Source of the DNA: Muribaculum sp.
GTDB lineage: Bacteria; Bacteroidota; Bacteroidia; Bacteroidales; Muribaculaceae
Length of the DNA stretch: 42,196 nt
NCBI GenBank assembly: GCA_023667055.1
Contig: JAMPAV010000012.1
Span: 1-42,196 of the forward strand
Direction: 5' to 3'
Positions 32,000-41,454 of this stretch are shown here, one piece after another. The position numbers and the translations under genes are program-made. Each line of letters opens with the position of its first letter. The first letter of the stretch is position 1. The notes beneath the pieces were generated by a model that was not told the origin of the DNA, made no database searches, and was given only the letters and a program-made list of their open reading frames with translations.

Positions 32000-34147
32000 T
32001 TATTTGTCCATTGTCACGAGGAGTTCCTCGTTTGTACGGGTCATTTCCATACGTTTCTTCATGAAGTCCATCGCCTCGATGGAAGTCATGTCGCTCAGAT
32101 AATTGCGTAGCACCCACATTCTGTTGAGTACTTCTTCACTTAGAAGCAAGTCGTCGCGCCGTGTGGAAGAGGCGATGATATCAACAGCCGGGAAAATGCG
32201 TTTGTTGCTGAGCTTGCGATCGAGCTGAAGCTCCATGTTGCCGGTGCCTTTGAATTCCTCGAAAATCACCTCGTCCATCTTGCTTGATGTCTCAGTCAAA
32301 GCCGTGGCTATGATTGTGAGAGACCCGCCGTGCTCAATGTTTCGCGCAGCGCCGAAGAAACGCTTCGGTTTCTGGAGAGCATTGGCATCGACACCACCCG
32401 AAAGAATTTTACCGCTTGCGGGACTTACAGTGTTGTAAGCACGTGCGAGACGAGTGATGGAGTCAAGCATTATCACCACATCATGACCGCTCTCTACAAG
32501 GCGCTTTGCCTTCTCAAGAACAATACCGGCTATTTTCACATGTCGCTCGGCGGGTTCATCGAAAGTGGATGCGATCACTTCTGCATTCACACTTCTTGCC
32601 ATGTCGGTCACTTCCTCAGGTCTCTCGTCGATAAGCAGCATGATGATATATGTCTCAGGATGATTTTCTGCTATGGCATTGGCTATGTCTTTCAGAAGTA
32701 TGGTCTTACCGGTTTTCGGAGGAGCCACAATAAGAGCTCGTTGTCCTTTGCCTATAGGAGCAAACATATCGACCACCCGAGTTGAAATGTTGCAAGTGCG
32801 TCCGCCCGTGAGGTTGAACTTTTCATCGGGGAAAAGCGGCACCAGATGCTCAAAAGGTATTCTATCGCGCACCACCTCGGGAGAAAGACCATTAATGCTC
32901 AAGACTTTGCATAAGGGATAATATTTTTCTCCTTCACGCGGAGGACGTATGGCACATTCCACAACGTCGCCTGACTTCAAACCATACTCTTTAATTTGAA
33001 TCTGGGAAACATACACATCATCGGGAGATGCAAGATAGTTATAATCACTTGAGCGGAGGAAACCGAAACCCTCAGGCATAATCTCAAGGACACCGTAGGT
33101 GTCAAGAATACCATCGAGGTCAAAAATAGTCTCGGTCTGCATCATCTGCCTGCGCTGCAACTGCATCTGACGACGCTCCAATGCTCTTTGACGTTTGGAC
33201 AGATGCTTTTGGTTTTGACCATTATTGCCATTGTTGAGGAGATTTGCTTTTGTAAATTGCGAATTTGCGCCCGGTTCGGCAATTATGATTGGTGTCTGGG
33301 AGACAGGTTGTTCGCTCGGCATCTCCTTAGGTTCATCAGATGCCGCAGCCGATTGAGAATTCTGATCCTGAAGATTACGAGGTTTGAAAGTTCTACCTTT
33401 GTTGCCCCCAAAGAAAGAGTCAAAACCGTCGTGCTTTTGTCCATTAAAATCACGTTTCTTGTTGCGTTGGAAACGTTGTTGTTCCTGTGGGTTTTGAACA
33501 TTCTCGTCTGTTTTTGGCACTTGGCTTTCTTCTGCAGATGCGGGTTCTTCTTTGACGGCTACATCATTCGATTCGCTGACGGGTTCGCTGATTTCGGCAG
33601 GTAAAAAGAGAGTTGGCTGCTCACTTTTTTTCTTTGGACCCGGTTTGCGTCCGCGCTTTTTAGGCTGGACGGTCGAAACTGCAGCCTGAGGTTCAACAGC
33701 TGCTGCGTCATCTTCAGTTTTCGGCTTTTCACTCACCTGAGTTTTAGTCTCAGTTTCTTTCTGAGCTGCAATGGCAGCAAGTTCGGCCTTAGATTTTCTT
33801 CCGCGCTTTTTGGGAGCCGGAGCCGGTGAGGATTCCTCTGTCGGTGCGGGGACTGACACTGTGACAGAGTTATCAGCAACAGGAGTATTTTCCTGAACTG
33901 TTTCTTTGGCCTTCGGTTTTCTCCCACGTTTTTTGGGAGTCTCTTCGGCCTCAACCGGTGTCTCAGTTTTCTTTTTTTTACGTCCAGACTTAGTGAGTTG
34001 CTTTGCTTCCGAGATGGCCTGGTTATCGAGTATGTGGAAATATACGGTTTGACGGTCGGAGCCGGCAGGATTCTTCATGCCATACTCTTCTGCAACCTGA
34101 TGCAGACGGGTGTCGTCCCACGACTCCATTTCTTCGAGTTTATACAT
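32000..34147 (-). CDS. rho: Transcription termination factor Rho with long disordered insert
   Basis: Hexameric RNA-dependent ATPase that ends transcription, 715 residues versus about 420 in E. coli. Residues 1-50 form a Rho N-terminal helical domain. Residues about 50-335 are a low-complexity Pro/Glu/Lys/Gln-rich region with three KKRGRK motifs (72-77, 113-118, 163-168) plus GRKKKK (55-60), and a Gln/Arg-rich end ([13 protein letters not shown]). The cold-shock RNA-binding domain follows ([22 protein letters not shown], about 351-372). The ATPase domain has Walker A PPKTGKT (476-482), Walker [11 protein letters not shown] and the Q-loop/R-loop segment [14 protein letters not shown]. Published work on Bacteroides Rho links such disordered regions to phase separation; I infer the same here. 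ybaK follows after 7 bases, and the leader is about 180 bases. Confidence 0.96.
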   Translation of the reverse strand: MYKLEEMESWDDTRLHQVAEEYGMKNPAGSDRQTVYFHILDNQAISEAKQLTKSGRKKKKTETPVEAEETPKKRGRKPKAKETVQENTPVADNSVTVSVPAPTEESSPAPAPKKRGRKSKAELAAIAAQKETETKTQVSEKPKTEDDAAAVEPQAAVSTVQPKKRGRKPGPKKKSEQPTLFLPAEISEPVSESNDVAVKEEPASAEESQVPKTDENVQNPQEQQRFQRNKKRDFNGQKHDGFDSFFGGNKGRTFKPRNLQDQNSQSAAASDEPKEMPSEQPVSQTPIIIAEPGANSQFTKANLLNNGNNGQNQKHLSKRQRALERRQMQLQRRQMMQTETIFDLDGILDTYGVLEIMPEGFGFLRSSDYNYLASPDDVYVSQIQIKEYGLKSGDVVECAIRPPREGEKYYPLCKVLSINGLSPEVVRDRIPFEHLVPLFPDEKFNLTGGRTCNISTRVVDMFAPIGKGQRALIVAPPKTGKTILLKDIANAIAENHPETYIIMLLIDERPEEVTDMARSVNAEVIASTFDEPAERHVKIAGIVLEKAKRLVESGHDVVIMLDSITRLARAYNTVSPASGKILSGGVDANALQKPKRFFGAARNIEHGGSLTIIATALTETSSKMDEVIFEEFKGTGNMELQLDRKLSNKRIFPAVDIIASSTRRDDLLLSEEVLNRMWVLRNYLSDMTSIEAMDFMKKRMEMTRTNEELLVTMDK

Positions 34148-34336
34148 AGAAAAGTACGCAGATAAGTTGCGAATTCTTTTAAATAAAATTATAAGGAATT
34201 AAGAGATTTACATTCAATTACAATGAATTGAAGTAAGTGGATTAAAAAAAATGAAAAAGTGTTTATCAATATTGAATCTATACTAATAAACGTTTAAAGA
34301 TACTCTGTTGTTTTAAACCAATAACTAAATTATATT

Positions 34337-34368
34337 GCAAAATTACAAAAAAATTCTCAAAATTCAAA
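34337..34368 (-). promoter_or_regulatory. Promoter of the rho-ybaK unit
   Basis: On the minus strand TTTG (34365-34368), a 19-base spacer, then TAATTTTGC (34337-34345). The start site would be near 34330, giving an untranslated leader of about 180 bases (34148-34330). That stretch is AT-rich with no clear hairpin that I can support. Confidence 0.72.
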
Positions 34369-34469
34369 ATACGAGTCCCAAAAGTCAGGTTCCAGTTCGG
34401 AAAAACACCCATTTGCATCCCATTATACACCTTATATTACAACGAATCTTCAAAGAGCTCCAAATATTT

Positions 34470-34501
34470 TTTGAGGAGACATTTTTTTTTGCTAAATTTG
34501 C
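34470..34501 (+). promoter_or_regulatory. Promoter of the EamA transporter gene
   Basis: TTTG (34470-34473), a 19-base spacer, then TAAATTTGC (34493-34501). The leader to the ATG at 34581 is about 73 bases. Between this and the rho promoter (34369-34469) I see nothing else. Confidence 0.72.
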
Positions 34502-34580
34502 AGTTGGAAAGGGAAACGGCTATATTATTTGGGGGTCTAAGAAGTTCTATTGTGCATAAAGAAAGTATATATACAAAAAC

Positions 34581-35504
34581 ATGTCTTCTCTAAGCAACGG
34601 AAGTTGGAAAAAAAGTAAACCGGCGGGCCATCTTGCAGCATTCATCACAGTGTTGTGCTGGGGCTGCAGTTTCATATCCTCGAAAGTCCTGATGGAGGGT
34701 GCCGGGATGACACCGGTGGAAGTTTTCGTGTATCGCTTCAGCATAGCATATCTATTAATATTATGCTTCACCATAAAAAATATAAGGTCAAGGTCGCGAA
34801 AAGACGAGATACAATTCGCCATTTGTGGTGTATGCTCGGGCACACTATATTTTTTGATGGAGAATTACGCTCTTATGTACACCTCGACGGGCAATGTGTC
34901 GCTGCTTTCATCGATATCGCCGATTTTCGTTGCCATATTGGTGTCAATCATATACAAGACGCGGATGCGAAGAGGAGAAATAACCGGATCGTTGGTGGCC
35001 TTTGTGGGAGTGGCATTAGTGATTTTCAGCGAATCAATAAGCAAGGGACTTGGAATTCAGATCAGTCCATTGGGCGACATACTTGCAATCTCATGTGCAC
35101 TTTCATGGGCGATATACTCGATAGCGGTAAAGAATCTGTTGCCATTTTATGACTCGTTTTTCATAACGAGAAAACTATTTTTTTATGGACTCATCACATC
35201 CATACCTCTTCTTCTCATACAACCGGAACCACTGCATATCGGTGTGCTATTTGATGCATCGCAACCAAAATACCTGATGAATCTGCTCTTTCTTGCACTG
35301 ATGTGCAGCACTATGGCGTATCTCTTATGGAATGAGTCGATGAAGATAATCGGACCGGTATCAACAAACAATTACATGTATCTCCAGCCGCCGGTGACCA
35401 TGATAGCGGGATGCTGGCTACTTGGAGAGACAATCTATCCATTCGGATATGTTGGATGCGTACTTGTATTGGCGGGACTCTTGATAGCCGATAAAAAAGG
35501 ATGA
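34581..35504 (+). CDS. EamA/DMT family transporter
   Basis: Inner-membrane protein of 307 residues with about ten hydrophobic segments in two EamA repeats. The first repeat opens with LAAFITVLCWGCSFISSKVLMEG and has YLLILCFT and ENYALMYTSTGNVSLLSSISPIFVAIL. The second opens with ILAISCALSWAIYSIAVKNLL and has MCSTMAYLLWNESMKIIGPVSTNNYMYLQPPVTMIAGCWLLGE. The family exports or takes up metabolites such as amino acids or nucleotide precursors; the substrate cannot be predicted. An AraC-type regulator follows after 39 bases and may control this transporter. Confidence 0.92.
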   Translation: MSSLSNGSWKKSKPAGHLAAFITVLCWGCSFISSKVLMEGAGMTPVEVFVYRFSIAYLLILCFTIKNIRSRSRKDEIQFAICGVCSGTLYFLMENYALMYTSTGNVSLLSSISPIFVAILVSIIYKTRMRRGEITGSLVAFVGVALVIFSESISKGLGIQISPLGDILAISCALSWAIYSIAVKNLLPFYDSFFITRKLFFYGLITSIPLLLIQPEPLHIGVLFDASQPKYLMNLLFLALMCSTMAYLLWNESMKIIGPVSTNNYMYLQPPVTMIAGCWLLGETIYPFGYVGCVLVLAGLLIADKKG

Positions 35505-35543
35505 GGCAACAGTATATAAACAAGCGACATGAGATTTTGAAGT

Positions 35544-36410
35544 ATGGATACAGACAGGCTTGATTATAAGTACACTAATCTTTCAATAGACGTGAACGAA
35601 ATCATAGGGAATGATTTTTGGGTTTATGACAAAATCACCGCCCCTATGTTTATGATGATGAAAGATCCGGTGAAACTGACGTCGAACACGAACATTTTCG
35701 TGAGGAAAGGGACATTTAAAATAATGATAAATCTCATGCAATATGAGAACGAGGGACCGGCATTGGTGAATATCCGCCATGGAGATACGCTGCAAGTGTT
35801 GGAAGCCAGCGAAGATTTGTATGCATCATTTATTGTCATATCAAAGCGAGTAGTTGAAGACCTTTTCCTTCACATCAACGATGTGACAAACCTCACATCA
35901 ATCTACCGACAGCCGGTGGTATCTATATCAGAAGATTTAGTACCAAAATTTGAGGGACTTTATGAATCAATGCATAAAGTGACCGAAGACACCGCCAATC
36001 CCCAGCTGCTTAAGGCAATCGAGCATTGCCTCATAGCTTTCTACTACCGCTACTCCTACAAATGCTATAATCTTGTGGAAGGAGGTGGAGGCACTGCCAC
36101 CAGACTAAGCGACAGCTTCATAAAGTTGGTGCAAGAAAAATTCAAGACAGAGAGATTCCTGGACTATTATGCCAATGAGCTCGGGGTGACACCCAAACAC
36201 CTGTCGAGGACAATAAAGACCCAAACCGGATATTCGGCAGCATCATGGATAGAGCGGTTTCTGATACTTGAATCAAAGATATTACTTAAATCAACGAATC
36301 TGACAGTGCAGCAAATCAGTGACAGTCTGAGTTTTCCAAGTCAGTCATTCTTCGGTAAGTATTTCAAGAAAAACGTGGGTCTTTCGCCGAAGGCTTATAG
36401 AAATTCTTAG
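35544..36410 (+). CDS. AraC family transcriptional regulator
   Basis: A 288-residue regulator with a cupin-like N-terminal sensing part (about residues 20-170: FVRKGTFKIMINLMQYENEGPALVNIRHGDTLQVLEASEDLYASFIVISK). The C-terminal double helix-turn-helix (about 190-288) shows FLDYYANELGVTPKHLSRTIKTQTGYSAASWI and the signature LTVQQISDSLSFPSQSFFGKYFKKNVGLSPKAYR. It is probably cotranscribed with the upstream EamA transporter gene. The ligand is unknown. A 9-bp minisatellite starts 3 bases after its stop codon. Confidence 0.94.
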   Translation: MDTDRLDYKYTNLSIDVNEIIGNDFWVYDKITAPMFMMMKDPVKLTSNTNIFVRKGTFKIMINLMQYENEGPALVNIRHGDTLQVLEASEDLYASFIVISKRVVEDLFLHINDVTNLTSIYRQPVVSISEDLVPKFEGLYESMHKVTEDTANPQLLKAIEHCLIAFYYRYSYKCYNLVEGGGGTATRLSDSFIKLVQEKFKTERFLDYYANELGVTPKHLSRTIKTQTGYSAASWIERFLILESKILLKSTNLTVQQISDSLSFPSQSFFGKYFKKNVGLSPKAYRNS

Positions 36411-36412
36411 AT

Positions 36413-36492
36413 GTCGTTGTTGTCACTGTTGTCGTTGTTGTCACTGTTGTCACTGTTGTCACTGTTGTCACTGTTGTCACTGTTGTCACTGA
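36413..36492. repeat. 9-bp minisatellite after the AraC gene
   Basis: The unit GTCACTGTT, with two GTCGTTGTT variants at the left end, is repeated eight full times (36413-36484) plus a partial ninth. It begins just after the regulator stop codon. The remaining bases to def (36493-36565) are A-rich with AAGATAA repeats and no -7 box that I can find. Confidence 0.92.
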
Positions 36493-36565
36493 TTCTTTGG
36501 GATGAATAAAAAAATGATTATAAAACTCTAAGATAAACTAAGATAAGATAAACACATATAAGATA

Positions 36566-37129
36566 ATGGTACTACCTGTATATTTATATGGTCATCCGGT
36601 ACTGAGAGCCGAGACCGAGGAAATCACACCCGATTATCCGGATTTAAAGAAACTGATAGCGGATATGTGGGATACAATGTATAAAACGGAGGGAGTGGGA
36701 CTTGCGGCGCCACAGATCGGTAAGTCTATCCGGCTCGTGGTGCTTGACGGCTCTGTGCTTGAAAAGGACTTTCCTGAATGTAAGGATTCGAAGATGGTAC
36801 TTATCAATCCTGAACTCGACGTGATTGAGGATATGGAGCCGGTGAGCCGTTCGGAAGGATGTCTTTCTTTGCCGGGCCTTTCAGAAAACGTGAAGAGAGT
36901 GGAGCATATACGGCTCAACTGGCTCGACGAGAATTTCGTGGAGCATGAACAGGAGTTTACCGGATTCCTGAGCCGCATCATGCAGCATGAATACGATCAT
37001 CTGGAACAGATGGTCTATACAGACCACATTTCCCCCATACGCAAACAATTGATAAGAACAAAACTCAACAATATTGCCAAAGGCAAGGTGAAATGTGACT
37101 ACCGCACCAAATCCGCCACCGGCAAATAA
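36566..37129 (+). CDS. def: Peptide deformylase
   Basis: Removes the N-formyl group from new proteins using a bound metal ion; 187 residues. All three motifs are present: motif 1 GVGLAAPQIG (about residues 43-52), motif 2 EGCLSLPG with the cysteine ligand, and motif 3 QHEYDHLE with two histidine ligands and the catalytic glutamate. YLYGHPVLRAETEEI near the start and the PIRKQLIRTKLNNIAKGK helix at the end are typical of Bacteroidales members. The ettA gene begins 16 bases later, so the two form a translation-related pair. Confidence 0.97.
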   Translation: MVLPVYLYGHPVLRAETEEITPDYPDLKKLIADMWDTMYKTEGVGLAAPQIGKSIRLVVLDGSVLEKDFPECKDSKMVLINPELDVIEDMEPVSRSEGCLSLPGLSENVKRVEHIRLNWLDENFVEHEQEFTGFLSRIMQHEYDHLEQMVYTDHISPIRKQLIRTKLNNIAKGKVKCDYRTKSATGK

Positions 37130-37145
37130 TTCTCAATTTTTACAC

Positions 37146-38834
37146 ATGGCAGACGACAAAAAGATAATATTCTCGATGGTGGGAGTGTCGAAAGTGATTC
37201 CACCTCAGCGACAGATATTGAAAAACATATATCTTTCATTCTTCTACGGAGCCAAGATAGGCATCATAGGATTGAATGGCAGCGGCAAATCCACATTGAT
37301 GAAGATCATTGCCGGCATAGACAAGAACTATCAGGGGGAGGTTGTGTTCTCTCCCGGATACACCGTGGGTTATTTGGAACAGGATCCAAAACTCGACCCG
37401 GACAAGACAGTGAGGCAAATAGTGGAGGAAGGTGTCAAACCCACAATGGATCTTCTTGCGGAATACGAGGAAGTGAACAATGCTTTCTGCGATCCGGATG
37501 TGCTGGAAGATGAGGAGAAGATGGCAAAACTCATGGAACGTCAGGCTCAGCTTCAGGACAAACTTGATGCATGCGACGCATGGAACATAGACAACAAACT
37601 CGAACGTGCGATGGATGCCCTGAGATGTCCGCCCGATGACCAGATTGTCAGCACGCTGTCTGGAGGCGAACGTCGCCGTGTGGCACTTTGCCGTCTGCTG
37701 CTCCAGCAACCCGACGTGCTGCTGCTCGACGAGCCTACCAACCACCTTGACGCCGAATCAATCGACTGGCTCGAACAGCATCTGCAGCAATATCCAGGCA
37801 CTGTCATTGCTGTGACCCACGACCGCTACTTCCTCGACCATGTGGCTGGCTGGATTCTTGAACTTGACCGTGGGGAAGGAATACCCTGGAAGGGGAACTA
37901 TTCATCATGGCTTGACCAAAAGACAAAGCGAATGGCCCAGGAGGAAAAGCAGGCCAGCAAACGCCGCAAGACCCTGGAACGTGAGCTCGAATGGGTGCGC
38001 ATGGCTCCCAAAGCACGCCAAGCCAAAGGAAAGGCACGCCTTTCGAGCTATGACAAACTTCTCAACGAAGACCAGAAGCAGCGTGAGGAGAAACTTGAGA
38101 TCTACATCCCCAATGGCCCGCGTCTCGGCAACAAGGTGATACTCGCCAACCATGTGGCAAAGGCATTTGGAGAGAAGAATCTATTTGACGACCTTAACTT
38201 CATGCTGCCTCCAAATGGCATCGTTGGCGTGATTGGTCCCAACGGAGCCGGCAAGACCACGCTTTTCCGACTTATAATGGGTCTGGAGAATCAAGACAAA
38301 GGCGATTTTGAGGTTGGAGAGACTGTGAAAATCGCATACGTGGATCAGAACCACAAAGACCTGTCGCCCGACAAGAGTGTATATGAAGTTATTTCGCAAG
38401 GCGTGGAGTCTTTCCGCATGGGAGGGCGCGACATGAATGCTCGCGCATACCTCTCGAAGTTCAACTTCAGCGGTGCCGACCAGGAGAAGAAAATCGGTGT
38501 GCTGTCAGGTGGCGAGCGCAACAGGCTCCATCTCGCCATGGCCCTTAAGGAAGAGGGCAACGTGCTTCTTCTTGACGAGCCTACCAATGACATTGACGTG
38601 AACACGCTCCGCGCTCTCGAGGAGGGCTTGGAAAACTTTGCCGGTTGTGCCGTGGTCATCAGCCACGACCGCTGGTTCCTTGACCGTATCGCCACGCATA
38701 TTCTTGCCTTCGAGGGTGATTCCAAGATTACCTTCTACGAGGGTGGATATTCCGATTATGAGGAATACCGAAAGAAGCGTGACGGCGTGGATGCAGAGAC
38801 ACCACACCGTATCAGATACAAAAAACTGATGTAA
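37146..38834 (+). CDS. ettA: ABC-F translation factor EttA (energy-dependent translational throttle)
   Basis: A ribosome-associated ATPase of 562 residues without membrane segments. The start at 37146 (MADDKKIIFSMVGVSKVIPPQRQILKNI) matches the EttA N-terminus. The first ABC domain has Walker A GLNGSGKST, signature LSGGERRR and Walker B DVLLLDEPTNHLD. The inserted arm and the linker follow (charged coiled coil, KRMAQEEKQASKRRKTLERELEWVRMAPKARQAKGKARL). The second domain has GPNGAGKTT, LSGGERNR and NVLLLDEPTNDIDVNTLRALEE. Length matches E. coli EttA (555). EttA gates the first peptide bond according to the ATP/ADP ratio. It is cotranscribed with def and followed by a hairpin. Confidence 0.95.
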   Translation: MADDKKIIFSMVGVSKVIPPQRQILKNIYLSFFYGAKIGIIGLNGSGKSTLMKIIAGIDKNYQGEVVFSPGYTVGYLEQDPKLDPDKTVRQIVEEGVKPTMDLLAEYEEVNNAFCDPDVLEDEEKMAKLMERQAQLQDKLDACDAWNIDNKLERAMDALRCPPDDQIVSTLSGGERRRVALCRLLLQQPDVLLLDEPTNHLDAESIDWLEQHLQQYPGTVIAVTHDRYFLDHVAGWILELDRGEGIPWKGNYSSWLDQKTKRMAQEEKQASKRRKTLERELEWVRMAPKARQAKGKARLSSYDKLLNEDQKQREEKLEIYIPNGPRLGNKVILANHVAKAFGEKNLFDDLNFMLPPNGIVGVIGPNGAGKTTLFRLIMGLENQDKGDFEVGETVKIAYVDQNHKDLSPDKSVYEVISQGVESFRMGGRDMNARAYLSKFNFSGADQEKKIGVLSGGERNRLHLAMALKEEGNVLLLDEPTNDIDVNTLRALEEGLENFAGCAVVISHDRWFLDRIATHILAFEGDSKITFYEGGYSDYEEYRKKRDGVDAETPHRIRYKKLM

Positions 38835-38861
38835 TTCACTTTTTGCAATGAAAAAAGTGAA
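38835..38861 (+). terminator. Terminator after ettA
   Basis: TTCACTTTTT (38835-38844) pairs with AAAAAGTGAA (38852-38861), a 10-bp stem with a 7-base loop, directly after the ettA stop codon. The next 30 bases carry a TTTAGAGTTTA-like repeat of no evident function. Confidence 0.75.
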
Positions 38862-38909
38862 GTTTAGAGTTTATGGTTTAGAGTTTAGTTTATCGGTATT
38901 TGTCATAAT

Positions 38910-39707
38910 ATGAGAGTAACCGAGATAACGGATACGACAGATGAGAGGATACAGATGTTTGCGGGGCTGACAGAGGCGCAGCTCCGCAACCGTCTATGTC
39001 CGGAGGAGGGAATCTTCATCGCGGAGAGTCCGAAGGTGATTCGCGTGGCCCTTGATGCCGGAATCATTCCAGTGGCCCTGCTTTGTGAGCGGAAGCATAT
39101 AGAGGGGGATGCCGCCGACATCATAGCGAGGATGCCGGACGTTCCTGTCTATACCGGAAACCGGGAGGTGCTTCAGTCACTGACCGGATACAAACTTACA
39201 CGTGGTGTGCTTTGTGCCATGCGGCGACCCGCATTGCCAACGGTGGAGGAACTCTGTGCCAGGTCAAAAAGACTCGTTGTCATTGATGATGTCAGCGACA
39301 CGACCAATATCGGGTCTATTTTCCGTTCGGCGGCTGCCTTGGGGATGGATGGTGTTTTGATGGGACCGACGGCATGTGACCCGCTCAACCGCCGGGCAGT
39401 CAGGGTCTCGATGGGTTCGGTGTTCCTGATACCATGGACCCGTCTGGATGGGGATGTAAATGTTGTGAAGGAGTTTGGTTTCAAGACTGTCGCCATGGCA
39501 CTGCGTCATGACTCCATAGACATATCCGGCAAGAAACTGAAAGAGGAGCCGAAGCTTGCCATCATCATGGGCACCGAAGGAGAGGGACTCCCACTCCAAA
39601 CCATAGACACCTGCGATTACGTGGTCGAAATCCCCATGCACCACCATGTCGATTCCCTCAACGTCGCTGCAGCCGCAGCCATCGCCTTCTATGAACTATC
39701 CTTATGA
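38910..39707 (+). CDS. TrmH/SpoU family RNA 2'-O-ribose methyltransferase
   Basis: A SPOUT methyltransferase of 265 residues. An N-terminal substrate-binding part (LCPEEGIFIAESPKVIRVALDAG, YKLTRGVLCAMRRP) precedes the catalytic knot domain. That domain carries motif 1 VVIDDVSDTTNIGSIFRSAAALGMDGVL, motif 2 LAIIMGTEGEGLP and motif 3 CDYVVEIPMHHHVDSLNVAAAAAIAFYEL. The target could be 23S rRNA or tRNA and cannot be assigned. The last 6 bases overlap the convergent ATPase gene. No standard promoter is visible in the short gap upstream. Confidence 0.93.
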   Translation: MRVTEITDTTDERIQMFAGLTEAQLRNRLCPEEGIFIAESPKVIRVALDAGIIPVALLCERKHIEGDAADIIARMPDVPVYTGNREVLQSLTGYKLTRGVLCAMRRPALPTVEELCARSKRLVVIDDVSDTTNIGSIFRSAAALGMDGVLMGPTACDPLNRRAVRVSMGSVFLIPWTRLDGDVNVVKEFGFKTVAMALRHDSIDISGKKLKEEPKLAIIMGTEGEGLPLQTIDTCDYVVEIPMHHHVDSLNVAAAAAIAFYELSL

Positions 39708-41291
39708 GATGATGAAGTCGGAGAGGCGGCGGGTCTTGGTGTCGAAGTTGGCACCAATTTTGAAGATCTTCTTGCCGGTGATGCGGAAAGGCTCGGCATA
39801 ACCCTTCTCCTCTATTTGGTCAAGGGCCGCCTGTGCCGTGCTGTCGATCTTGAATTCCATCACATAGACATATTCCCTCGTCTGCACCACCATGTCAATC
39901 CGACCATTGCTCGTGCGATACTCCGTGTTGGTGTAAAACCCCATCAGCTTCATGATGACATAGAGCACATTCTGATAATGAACTTCCTTTGAGCCACGTA
40001 TTCCATATTCCACATCCTCGCCGCTCACTTTCTCATCTTTGGCATGGTCGTAAGGAATTCCTGCAAAGAAATACTTAATCTTTTCCATAAAGGCATCCGC
40101 ATTGCCGGCACGAACATCCATGACAAAATCACTGACGAACGTAGCCGGTTCGCCCGCACGCATCCATGTCCTCAAGACAAGGTCATTGAATCCCTTGCTT
40201 ACCTCCTTGTTTGGAAGGCCAAGAATATATTGCTCGAATTCCGGATCATAATCCTTTATAGTGAGATAACCGGTCTGGAAGAAGAAAGGAATAGGATCTG
40301 ACAGGAAAATGTCGGCTCCATTGAGCATATTCTCCGTGGCCTTGCATCCCTCGAGTTCCTGAAGAGGATAGGTATTGACATTCAGCACCTCAAGCAGCGA
40401 CGATGTCGTGCCGGTGGCGAGCCAGTAGGAGCCAAAGTGTTGGTCGCTTAAGGCATTCAGTATGCTGAACGGATTATATATGTCCTCACCTTTCCCAGAG
40501 AAATGGTAACCATCATAATTCGATTTCAAATCATCATGAATTTTGGTAATGGATACCCCTTCCTCCTCAGCCATCTCACGGATGCCTTCAGCAAAATATT
40601 CCGTCAGCTCGAATTCAGTAATGCCACAAATGGCGTTGTATCTGTTAGAAAGAGATATGTCTTTCAGATTGTTTAATGCGCTAAAGATGGAGACCTTGCT
40701 GAAACGAGATACTCCTGTAATCATTCCGAAGCGAATATACTGGTCCATTGACTTCAACACCCCGTAGAATCCCTGAAGTTGCTTTCTATAGACATTTTGC
40801 AATTTAGGGTCACTGATGGCCGCAAGTATAGGCTTGTCGTATTCGTCTATAAGGATCACAACCCCTCGTCCTGACACCTCGCATCCTTTTTTTATTATCG
40901 AAATAAAGCGGTCTTCGGGTATGTCTGAGACAGAATTGATGCTGTATTTTTCTTCCCACTCCCTGAGATGACGGTCAAAGATGGTCAGCAGGCTGGTCTC
41001 GTCCACATAGTTCCTTACGTTGAGGTCCAGGTGTAGCACCTCATGTTTCTGCCAGTCCCATTCGAGCGAGTCAATGGCGAGTCCCTTGAAGAGTTCGCGT
41101 TTCCCCTCGAATAGAGCCTGAAGAGTGCTGATGGTAAGGCTTTTCCCAAACCGTCGCGGACGGCTCAGAAAATAATATTTGCCACTTCCGACAATTTTAT
41201 GTATTAAACCAGTCTTATCCACATAGAGAAAATCATTCTCGCGTATTTGGGAAAATGTCTGTATTCCGATGGGGTATTTGATGTCGCTCAT
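39702..41291 (-). CDS. AAA-ATPase-like protein with C-terminal PDDEXK_9 nuclease-like domain
   Basis: A 529-residue protein of a family expanded in Bacteroidetes. The N-terminal AAA-ATPase-like domain begins YPIGIQTFSQIRENDFLYVDKTG, has a Walker A-like RPRRFGKS (about residues 44-51), and Walker B VVILIDEYDKPIL. ITGVSRFSKVSIFSALNNLKDISLS is the conserved sensor region. The C-terminal part (NGRIDMVVQTREYVYVMEFKID...AQAALDQI) shows the D...E-x-K core of PD-(D/E)XK nucleases. The function is unproven; mobile-element or defence-related roles have been proposed for such families. It is divergent from the DUF4143 ATPase at 41591 and has its own promoter. Confidence 0.92.
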   Translation of the reverse strand: MSDIKYPIGIQTFSQIRENDFLYVDKTGLIHKIVGSGKYYFLSRPRRFGKSLTISTLQALFEGKRELFKGLAIDSLEWDWQKHEVLHLDLNVRNYVDETSLLTIFDRHLREWEEKYSINSVSDIPEDRFISIIKKGCEVSGRGVVILIDEYDKPILAAISDPKLQNVYRKQLQGFYGVLKSMDQYIRFGMITGVSRFSKVSIFSALNNLKDISLSNRYNAICGITEFELTEYFAEGIREMAEEEGVSITKIHDDLKSNYDGYHFSGKGEDIYNPFSILNALSDQHFGSYWLATGTTSSLLEVLNVNTYPLQELEGCKATENMLNGADIFLSDPIPFFFQTGYLTIKDYDPEFEQYILGLPNKEVSKGFNDLVLRTWMRAGEPATFVSDFVMDVRAGNADAFMEKIKYFFAGIPYDHAKDEKVSGEDVEYGIRGSKEVHYQNVLYVIMKLMGFYTNTEYRTSNGRIDMVVQTREYVYVMEFKIDSTAQAALDQIEEKGYAEPFRITGKKIFKIGANFDTKTRRLSDFIIS

Positions 41292-41315
41292 AATCCTGAC
41301 TCTTTATTTCAAATT

Positions 41316-41348
41316 ACAAATATAGACATTTTTTTGTTCCCACGCAAA
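41316..41348 (-). promoter_or_regulatory. Promoter of the AAA-ATPase-like/PDDEXK_9 gene
   Basis: On the minus strand TTTG (41345-41348), a 20-base spacer, then TATATTTGT (41316-41324), one base off the -7 consensus. The leader is about 18 bases. Confidence 0.65.
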
Positions 41349-41380
41349 TCAAGTGACTTTCATCTTCAATTTTTCAATTC

Positions 41381-41445
41381 CACTTCCAAACTTATGAGCG
41401 TTTCACTTCCAAACTTATGAGCATTTCACTTCCCAAACTTGTGAG
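41381..41445. repeat. Array A: three 23-bp spaced copies of CACTTCCAAACTTATGAG
   Basis: Copies start at 41381, 41404 and 41427. The first two cores are identical over 18 bases; the third has one inserted C and an A-to-G change. Spacing is exactly 23 bp. The array fills the middle of the divergent region between the two ATPase genes. Confidence 0.92.
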
Positions 41446-41454
41446 ATGAAACCA

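Noticed and set aside
38862..38892. TTTAGAGTTTA repeats before the TrmH-type gene
   Set aside because: Too short and AT-rich to separate from chance; no promoter or dyad recognised.
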